64,000 bases of DNA, taken from NCBI GenBank assembly GCA_002077045.2, contig KZ111141.1, positions 2,502,587 through 2,566,586 of the forward strand, written 5' to 3'. Below are positions 56,869-64,000 of the stretch, one piece after another. The notes beneath the pieces are model-generated. The model saw only the letters and a program-made list of their open reading frames with translations. It was not told the DNA's origin and ran no database searches. This DNA comes from Rachicladosporium sp. CCFEE 5018. Its lineage: Eukaryota; Ascomycota; Dothideomycetes; Cladosporiales; Cladosporiaceae. Positions within the stretch are counted from its first letter, which is position 1. Every line of letters starts with the position of its first letter. Made by a program: the position numbers and the translations under genes.

Positions 56869-58914
56869 CTACCAAGCTACTACAGCCACTACAAAAGTCA
56901 CCGCGAGCAATGCTGCCGTCGAGGTGGTAATTCTCCCGGCTCCACTCATGCTGACCTTGATCTCCGCCCCGGGTGCCTTCATCTCAGGCACATAGCTCCC
57001 CGGCGCCGTCTCATTAAGCGTGCCATCCCAACAATACTTCGCGAAACAAGTTGTGCACGCTTCCGGCACCTCTACGCCATTGCGCTCAAGTGATCGACTC
57101 AAAATCGCGCAGCCAACGCAAGTGCCCCAACCTGGGTCTACAGTCCCGTTCCCCTGCGTGGCCAAATTGTACCCGTTCGCTACGATGGCGTTGCGCTCCG
57201 TTTTATTATACTCCAGGTCGAAGGTGGAGACGTTACTAGTATACACGTACGGGGCGTTTGGGAGGTAGACTATTAGCGGCGCGATGCCACCGGTCGTATT
57301 GCTTGAGTTGCAGCCGAAGAACGTGGGTCGGTTGTTGAGACCGAGGTTGAAGAACGTGTTCACGTCTGGGATGGAGGGGAAGGGCGTGCCATTCTGGATC
57401 TCAGTCAGGGAGCGGCGATACGTCGATTCGATCGCGAAGCCGCTTGGCCAGCCGGTTGCGGAGGCGTTGGTAGGTAGCGTGGCGTTCGTGTCGGCTGAGG
57501 GGTCGACGGCGAAGATCACGTCTACGGCTCGCGGAGGTTGGACCAGCGGATGGAGCGGGATGTTCTGTCCGTCTTCGCCACCGTCTACGAGCGTGAGTTG
57601 TTGTGACACGTGGCCGAGATTCGTGGCGTTGTTCCAGCCGTAGAAGGGGTTGGGATAGTCCGCAATGTCGTTATCGGCCTCTCCGATACCGCCTAGCAGA
57701 GCCGTCAAGCTGGCTTGAAGGGCTGTGCTCAGCAGACCGGTGCTGTTCGTACCGTTGACGGCTGTGAGGATCGTGTTGAAGAGGGAGCTAGAGGTGCCGA
57801 AGACGAAGCCGATGTTGTCGAAACCTGTGACGCAGGCTTCTGTGCTGCGGACAGCGCCGGCGGAGAAATTCGAGCCGACGTATTTGAGTGGTGCGAAGCC
57901 GGCGACTGTAGGATCAAAGGTGCCGAGTTCCCAGGGGCTGAACTCGAAGACTGTGGTATTACCTGGTATGATGATCTCGCCTGGCGCGCGGCCGTCGGCG
58001 ACGACTAAGGGCAGAGGCACGGAGCCGGAGGTGAACCAGTCTTGCTGCACGATCGAGGAGAAAGTGTATGCAGGCCCACCATCTGATGCGTTGACAATCT
58101 GGTAGCTCAATGCTCGTCCCCAGTAGTCCGTGATAGTCGTGTTGAACCCAGTGTCCTCCTTCCCGCTCACTTGATCCTCCAGCGCCGCGTAGTAACCTGC
58201 ACTGTCAAGCAATTGGATGCTACCCTTGCTTGGTCCCTCGTAAATAGTATTTCCGAGTTGCCACAAGTCGCTATCATCAGGATTGGATGCAAGGATGTCC
58301 GAGACTGAGGAGAAATTGTTCGCGTACAGCGAGCTGACTGCCCAGCTTCCTCCTGAAAGTCCAGCTAGATACGTGGCAGCCTGAAGCAGCCCACCTAAGT
58401 GGCCAGCATTCGTCGAGTTCACCGTCCGGCTGTCGAATGCCTGAACGACGCCTGCGCCGTTCAGCATTGCCCTGTAGCCGCCGCCTGAAAGCGCTATGCC
58501 AATGTTCGGCAGATTGCTGACATTGCTCTGGTGATCTGAGATGTACTTGTCTGTGTCCAGGCCTGATATGTTCAACCGTGCCAGCAGCTGCTTCATTGGA
58601 TCTATGGTGGCCTGTCGTCGGACCTCCAGCCATGCTGTCTCATTTGGTGACAGTCCGCTGGCGTTCCGAATCGTGGGCGCGTCTGATGGGCAGGCGTTGG
58701 TCTGAGGGGTGTAGCCATGAGGTGCGTTGGCTGCGAAGGCGCGTGCTGCTACTTGTGCTGTCTCGCGAATCGCCTCTCGCTGCACGACTTCGGACTCGAC
58801 TCTCCTCGCTGCGCTTTGAGTCAGCGTCGAACCACTCTCAATGCCGCAGTCAACCAACTTACCACCCACAACGCCCACCACCACCGCGCAAGCTAGGATA
58901 CCCGTATACTTCAT
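56869..58914 (-). CDS. plb1: GPI-anchored phospholipase B (lysophospholipase)
   Basis: A single exon of 681 aa. It hydrolyses acyl chains of phospholipids and lysophospholipids at the cell surface. A signal peptide (MKYTGILACAVVVGVVGG) precedes the patatin/cPLA2-like catalytic domain. The oxyanion/Arg motif is ALSGGGYRAM (Arg148), the nucleophile is Ser187 in GLSGGSW, and the catalytic Asp lies in LVDGGEDGQNIPLHPL. There are many N-glycosylation sequons and a Cys-rich C-terminal part (GWGTCVGCAIL, CTTCFAKYCWDG). It ends with a Ser/Gly omega region and a hydrophobic tail, as for GPI anchoring. All hallmark residues are present. Confidence 0.97.
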   Translation of the reverse strand: MKYTGILACAVVVGVVGGKLVDCGIESGSTLTQSAARRVESEVVQREAIRETAQVAARAFAANAPHGYTPQTNACPSDAPTIRNASGLSPNETAWLEVRRQATIDPMKQLLARLNISGLDTDKYISDHQSNVSNLPNIGIALSGGGYRAMLNGAGVVQAFDSRTVNSTNAGHLGGLLQAATYLAGLSGGSWAVSSLYANNFSSVSDILASNPDDSDLWQLGNTIYEGPSKGSIQLLDSAGYYAALEDQVSGKEDTGFNTTITDYWGRALSYQIVNASDGGPAYTFSSIVQQDWFTSGSVPLPLVVADGRAPGEIIIPGNTTVFEFSPWELGTFDPTVAGFAPLKYVGSNFSAGAVRSTEACVTGFDNIGFVFGTSSSLFNTILTAVNGTNSTGLLSTALQASLTALLGGIGEADNDIADYPNPFYGWNNATNLGHVSQQLTLVDGGEDGQNIPLHPLVQPPRAVDVIFAVDPSADTNATLPTNASATGWPSGFAIESTYRRSLTEIQNGTPFPSIPDVNTFFNLGLNNRPTFFGCNSSNTTGGIAPLIVYLPNAPYVYTSNVSTFDLEYNKTERNAIVANGYNLATQGNGTVDPGWGTCVGCAILSRSLERNGVEVPEACTTCFAKYCWDGTLNETAPGSYVPEMKAPGAEIKVSMSGAGRITTSTAALLAVTFVVAVVAW

Positions 58915-59832
58915 ATCCGCTCTACCCTATAATGCCGTAATGAAGCGAATGTAAGAGAGGAGGAGGAGACCCAAGGAGATGCGATCCTACATTACTAGGC
59001 TGACTACAGTCACTACATATCGTACGCGCAGTCCGTGATGCTTCAAACGCCGGCCGGCTGTGTACGGCAGCTTGGCCACGCGTGTGAGAAGGTTCGCGCT
59101 GACGTCGCTCTCGCAAGGCGCCGCGGACGGGCGCTGACCTTATAACTTTATTTAGATCTGGTACCTGTCGATCTGCTTGGCGCGTGTTTCGTGCCAGCGA
59201 TATGTGAGCAGGGGTGAATTGAAACTGAGTGAGCGTTGGTTGCACGGAGTACAAGAGGGTCATGTCTTCGCCAATATGGTCGTTACCTCGATCCTCAGTA
59301 AAAGATTGTACTGACGGGTCTTCACGAGTCAGGTCAGATCAACGGCGGCACTACGGCTACAGGATCCATAGAAAGGAGCTGATCCATTAAAGTGGCGAGG
59401 AGAGCGTGGCATTTGCTTCGAAAGGGTTCGCGGCCAAGGCGACAGCGTTACAACTGGAAGGTGTGTGTGATCATCGACTCTTGGACTCATGTAGCCACAA
59501 TGCCTTCATTCAGCCCCACGGAAGTGCTCTACTGCGTTCGAGTCTACTTTAACGGCCAATCGCAGATTAAACGCTTTAACGAGGAGCAGCCCAATGCTGG
59601 TTCCTATCACTACACGCTCATGCCCCTGAGGCCGAGGTGATACACCAAGACTGACTCAAAAAGTGGAAATAGTAGCTGACACCACTGCATTGACATTACG
59701 AACACTTTGGACGCACCCTGCCCATTTCCGAACTCCTGCGCCTAACCATTTATGAAGGATGACGGTAGTCTAGTCTGCTGCTATGCGATCTGACAACAAG
59801 ATTGAGCGAGCACAGTCAGCTTGCGTTGAGGG
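58915..59832. promoter_or_regulatory. Intergenic region upstream of phospholipase B
   Basis: These 918 bp lie between the mucin-like gene 3' end and the PLB start, on the same strand. An 82-codon frame at 59392-59640 has no family resemblance. Otherwise nothing was recognised. Confidence 0.4.
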
Positions 59833-61857
59833 CTACAACGTGCCAGTAATAAGTAGCACACAGTTCCAGAAAACGATGAGTAGTGCTAGGGATATTCCGC
59901 TAGATAACCCCGCACTGCCACCCGTGTATTGCGCGGGAGATACAATAGTCGATGGTGTCGACTTGGATGTAGGCGAAGCTATGTTTGGCTTGCTGCTGCT
60001 GATAGTCACGGGCACAATGGCGGTGACAAGCGTTGTCGAAGTCGTAGGCGCTGGCGGTTTCGGAGTCGGGATCAATGTTGTTGGGGTCGTCGGTGCCGTC
60101 GCCGCTGTCGTGGGCTTGTTCGTAGGCGGAATCGTCGGCGTGATCGCAGGCGTAGTAGATTGTGTAGTAGGGGGCGTGGTCTGAGTTGATGTCGATCTTG
60201 TAGGGGATGTCGACGGCGATGTAGTCACTACTTCGGACACAGGAACAGGGGTACTGCTTAGGATTGTTGTCGAGGTGCTTGGAGTAGATGGCGGAGGCGA
60301 CGGCTCCTGAGGTGGTGGTACGAGTGGAGGGGCCGACTAGAAGAATCACGGCCGTCAGTGAATGCTATCGTTTTTGGCACGGATGAATCTAGACTCACTG
60401 TAATTGTTGTCTGGACAGGCAACGTTGGGCTTGGTGTTGACGGCTGGAAGTCGAGTCAGTGGAGGCGATCATGAGCCTATTTGTTTCGCTGGGACTTACT
60501 GTAACGATCTCTGGAGTCAAGTTTGCAGGAGCTACAGTGGCAGAAGAACTCGCGCTCGTCACGATCTGGCGTGGCAGCGAGCCGATGTAAGCGGGAGTGC
60601 AGGCATTGAGATGTACCGTAGGTACTCACCGGAGGAGTAACAAACGAGGTCACGGTAGATATTTGCGTAGTCGTACTTGTGCTGGTCACAGGCTGATACG
60701 ACAGCACGCCGGATAGTCAGTGATCTGTGCACTTCGTGGTAGGATGAAGGATGACTCACCACCGCAGTGAGATGGAAAGGAGCTGCGGACGATGTGGCCG
60801 ATGATGTTGCAACAGGTGTGATTGGGCTCTCCACACGCTATGAAGCAGCACGCCAATTGATCAGCGGAGTCAGACGCATAGTCAAAGCAAGGACTTACCG
60901 TAGGAGTCTCATTCGTGGCTGTAGGTATGGTCAACGATGTGGTCCCAGATGTTCTTGTCGTAATTGGCAGAGTCGGCGTGCTTGAGATTTTCTGGTCACA
61001 GACTAATTAGGACTTCGGAATCATGACCATAGCAAGCACTTACCGACGCTGTGAGTCCCATCGGAGCCTTGGTCATCGGACTTGTGGCTGAAGGTGTGGT
61101 CGTTGGGGTTTCATTCGTTGTACTCAGCTCACTTGGAGGGGTCCTCGTGGTGGAGACACTTGGCGTGTTTGACGTGCTCGTTATGCCAGATGTACTCGGG
61201 ATGCTTGGCTTGGCCGTGGTATGAGTCGTGGTTGGAGGATAATGAGATGTCAATGGAGGAGTCGTCGACGACTTGAGAGTAGTGTGGATACTAGGGGTGC
61301 TCGACGTACTAGTAGCGGAAGTAGTCGTGTTGTAGGACATATGATAGAAGGGTTTTGACCATGTGGTTGGCTTTGTGTGCGTACTTCGAGTTATATATAC
61401 ACTTGGGGTTGAGTATGGCCTGTGCGTGGTCGATGTAGTAGAGGGGCACGATGTGCTTGAAGCGCTCGGACTCGTCGAGTATGAGATCGGTGTAGTCCAT
61501 GTTCTGGTGGTAGTCGATGTATAGGATATCGTCGATGTACTCTTGGTCCATGGGACTTGTCTCGTCGAAGTCGTCCATGTAGTTGACGAGCTTGGTGTGG
61601 TTGAGGTGCAGGACGTGGACAATGTTTCAGAAGAAGGAGAAGTATGGATTGTCTTAGACTCGTACCGTGTGGTCGATGTTGTCGAAGAGCAGGATGTCGT
61701 GTTCCAGCCAACAGGACCTGAGGAGGTATGAGCACATTGGCGCATCTTACGTGCTCCGCAACTTACGACCCCAGCCCTCCCCTCCCTTTTCTTCCCATCC
61801 GAACACTATAGGACAGAACAGGAAAGCAACGCCTAGAGTATAGCAAGTAATGGACAT
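59833..61857 (-). CDS. Mucin-like Ser/Thr-rich GPI-anchored cell-surface protein, eight exons
   Basis: Exons are complement(59833..60336, 60399..60443, 60500..60565, 60630..60692, 60760..60837, 60899..60991, 61044..61717, 61767..61857) and give 537 aa with frame kept at every join. It starts with a signal peptide (MSITCYTLGVAFLFCPIVFG). A 225-codon exon of Ser/Thr/Pro follows with a few Cys (WNTTSCSS, LSTSC). Five short Ser/Thr-rich exons of 15-31 codons come next, all bounded by phase-0 introns. The last exon is Thr/Pro-rich and ends SAGLSSGISLALLIVFWNC.., a GPI signal. Heavy O-glycosylation on the cell wall is expected. It could serve in adhesion or surface coating, but no specific domain was recognised. 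Confidence 0.75.
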
Positions 61858-62552
61858 GATTGGACTCGCACCACGAATGATCCCAAGCTTTGCCGTGGAC
61901 GAAGTGGCTGACCACGATAGAGACACTCACGAGATGGCACAGCCATGCTATATGGGCAAGGACCTACCGTGGATTCTCCCTTCGTCCAAATCTGGCTCTA
62001 CATGCGGCGCTGCATGGCTAAGAGGCAGACACTGGCATTAGCTTCAAATAATCGATAAATACCTGCACTTGCGCGGCACGCTCATCGACACTGAGGCAGA
62101 CGAGGCTGAGAGGAATTTTCTTGGCAATGAGCTAGCCGGCAGCACGACCTGGAGACGTTTCGAGGCTTGTACGATATAATAGTCTGCGCCGACAGGACAG
62201 CTCACCTTTCATCAATCATCCCACCACAAGAACTGTCAGAATGGGTGCCGCAAATGATCTGAAAACAATGTAGAGGCATAGGAAAAGGAAAATGCTCTAA
62301 AAAACGCCATCGCGAGCTTGTAGATCTGGCTTGCTGTAGTCCTCAGCCTTGCAGGAACAATGCATGACCCCCGCCGGGACCACGAATCACTACACGATGC
62401 GTGGCACCCTCGAGTGCGTGCATCTGCCGCGTCGAGGCTGTCTCCGAGGCTGAGTGCTCAAGTAGCCATGAACACTCGATGCGGTCTGTGTACTGGGGTG
62501 AAGTACTGCTGTTCAGCCCTTGCGGCTCGTCGTACCACATTTCTTGCTGAAC
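61858..62552. promoter_or_regulatory. Divergent intergenic region, mucin-like / A1-like genes
   Basis: These 695 bp serve two secreted-protein genes transcribed away from each other, so shared regulation is possible. No site was recognised. Confidence 0.4.
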
Positions 62553-64000
62553 ATGGCATCGGTGAGTCTGGCAATCTTCTTGCTGGGTGTTCCTGTGGCA
62601 GCTGTGTCCTCAAAAGCCATCAGCATACCACCGAGCGAATTCTTGTCTGTCGTCCAGTCCAGATTGACGTTCGTTAGATCGGAGAAGGCTAATTCATGGC
62701 AGTATCGGCGACGATGGCCGATGGTCGACGTTTTGGGTGACGCTCGGGACACCAAGACAATCGGTACAACTGCTCCCAGGGACCTCTGCGACTGCCGCCA
62801 ACATGCCATGGGTCAGTCTACCAATCTGTTTCGCGTGCTAGCGACAGTGCATCATCTGGACAGTGGAGCTATCCAATGAATATGAACGGGTTTAAGTTCC
62901 GCCGATGCGAGCTCGAGACAACATGAACAACATGCATCCACTTGAATGGGATTCCCTCACCGATGCTCAAGATCAGAGACAAGGCTTCGCATGACTGACA
63001 TCACTATACTCTACAGGTCATACAGCCTGAAGGATGCACTGGCGCCAACGCGAATATCACGGACTGTGCCAGTATCCGCGGCGGACTGTTCGCTCGCAAT
63101 CAGTCCACATCATGGTTGGCAGATTCGCCCGGCAAAGACGTCCTTTATAGCCTTGTGACCTACGAAGAGAGTATCTTAGGTCTCTATGGCACGTGCGTAG
63201 TCTATACTCGTGAATGCCCAATACATGATGCTGACCAATGCTCTGAGTGCATACTATGGCTTCGACAACATACAGCTTGGGCTCGTAGGCTCTGGCATGC
63301 CCATCATCGGAAAGCAGCTCATCGCCGCATACCAATCGAATGACTGGTTTGTTGGCTATCTGAGTCTAAGTCCATACGCATTCAATTTCTCGTCAGTCTC
63401 ATGAAATTTTCTGTGTTGCAATGGCTGACGTAAAGTCCTGCAGGACCAGTGACGCACCGATTCCGAGTCTCATTGCCAATCTGGTGAACCAGAGTGCAAT
63501 CCCAGGACCCTCTTGGGGGTATACAGCTGGCGCGGCCTACCTTGAGACCCCAGTGTACGGGAGCCTGACGCTGGGTGGCTACGACAAGGCTCGCATTGAT
63601 TCCAGCAACACACTACACGACGTGCCATTCGGCCCGGACATCTCTCGCGATCTTGTTGTCCAATTATTGTCGATCACCTATGATTCAGAGGGCACCACAC
63701 TTCTCTCGACCGAACCCATATCCATCTTCATCGACTCCATGGTGACAGAGCTGTGGCTACCGGTTACAGTATGTCAACAATTCGAGAAAGCATTCAACCT
63801 TACCTGGAACGACACTGCGAGTCTCTACTTGATCGACGACTTTGTTCATGCAACGTTAGCGGCACACAACCCGACATTCCAATTCAAGCTTTCCAGTCCG
63901 TCTAACATCAGCGGTCCATTGGTCTCTATAAGTATACCTTACGCAGCACTGGATCTCACCGCCAGCGCGCCATTGTATCCGTCCGGATCAAGGTACTTTC
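62553..64000 (+). CDS. Aspartyl protease-like protein (A1 fold), active-site motifs degenerate, 3' end outside window
   Basis: Exons join(62553..62644, 62703..62811, 63017..63192, 63248..63391, 63444..>64000), each in phase. A signal peptide (MASVSLAIFLLGVPVAAVSS) precedes the pepsin fold: FFIGDDGRWSTFWVTLGTPR, then QPEGCTGAN and CASIRGGLFARN, then YGFDNIQLGLVGSG, and later GSLTLGGYDKARID. At the first active site DTGS is replaced by LPGTS, so the Asp is missing. The second reads FIDSMVTELWLP, with Asp kept but Thr/Ser-Gly lost. Many fungi have such A1-fold homologues that are probably non-proteolytic. Intron 2 is 205 bp, long for this window. Some have C-terminal membrane and cytosolic signalling tails, but here that part is outside the window. 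Confidence 0.8.

Noticed and set aside
59833..60184. Val/Gly-rich membrane-like protein on the plus strand
   Set aside because: It is the antisense of the Thr/Pro-rich last exon of the mucin-like gene, which has a signal peptide and GPI tail and splices in frame.

Overview
The window is nuclear DNA of a filamentous or yeast-like ascomycete. Genes have short GT-AG introns (about 50-80 bp), the base composition is moderately GC-rich, and the gene set is fungal: DBF4 with BRCT and zinc finger, ATG12, a C3HC/Rsm1 protein, a Zn2Cys6 regulator, a long-form tyrosinase, a GPI-anchored phospholipase B and mucin-like GPI proteins. My best guess is a melanised Dothideomycete (Capnodiales/Mycosphaerellales), possibly a Hortaea-like black yeast with a duplicated or hybrid genome. 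That assignment is inference.

The window is three contigs joined by two runs of exactly 100 N (19416-19515 and 48190-48289). Contig 1 (1-19415) and the right part of contig 2 (28299-48189) are two copies of one block in the same order and orientation. The block runs: metacaspase (-), DBF4 (+), ATG12 (+), PanB (-), UBC8 (+), YANK-type kinase (+), four-pass MARVEL protein (+), Q/P-rich Cys-domain protein (-), a 62-aa Cys-containing protein (+), IND1 (+), tyrosinase (-). Exon structures match base for base in length in nearly all genes. Exons differ by a few percent and most non-coding DNA differs more.

Between the copies (19516-28298) lies a single-copy segment: the 5' part of a KAR5-like nuclear-fusion gene (-), mitochondrial ribosomal protein uL6m (+), an HNM1/GABA-type permease (-), a Zn2Cys6 regulator (-) and an Rsm1-like protein (+). 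Right of the second copy, contig 3 holds the rest of tyrosinase (-), an alpha/beta-hydrolase-fold protein (+), a DHA2-type MFS transporter (-), a P/Q-rich glycine-zipper protein (+), phospholipase B (-), an eight-exon mucin-like GPI protein (-) and the start of an A1 aspartyl-protease-like gene (+) that runs off the window.

Both gaps sit at a 314-bp sequence present three times with no differences: at the end of contig 1, at the end of contig 2 and at the start of contig 3. This is what a short-read assembler produces where two near-identical copies share a perfectly identical stretch. Whether the block is a true tandem duplication, or two homeologous or allelic contigs wrongly placed in one scaffold, cannot be decided from sequence alone.

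Most genes are ordinary housekeeping or secretory genes. The parts most worth a second look are: an unfamiliar Cys-patterned domain found three times, in fast-evolving Q/P-rich genes; a 360-bp non-coding block that is almost invariant between the copies; and several enzyme-fold proteins whose catalytic residues are missing.
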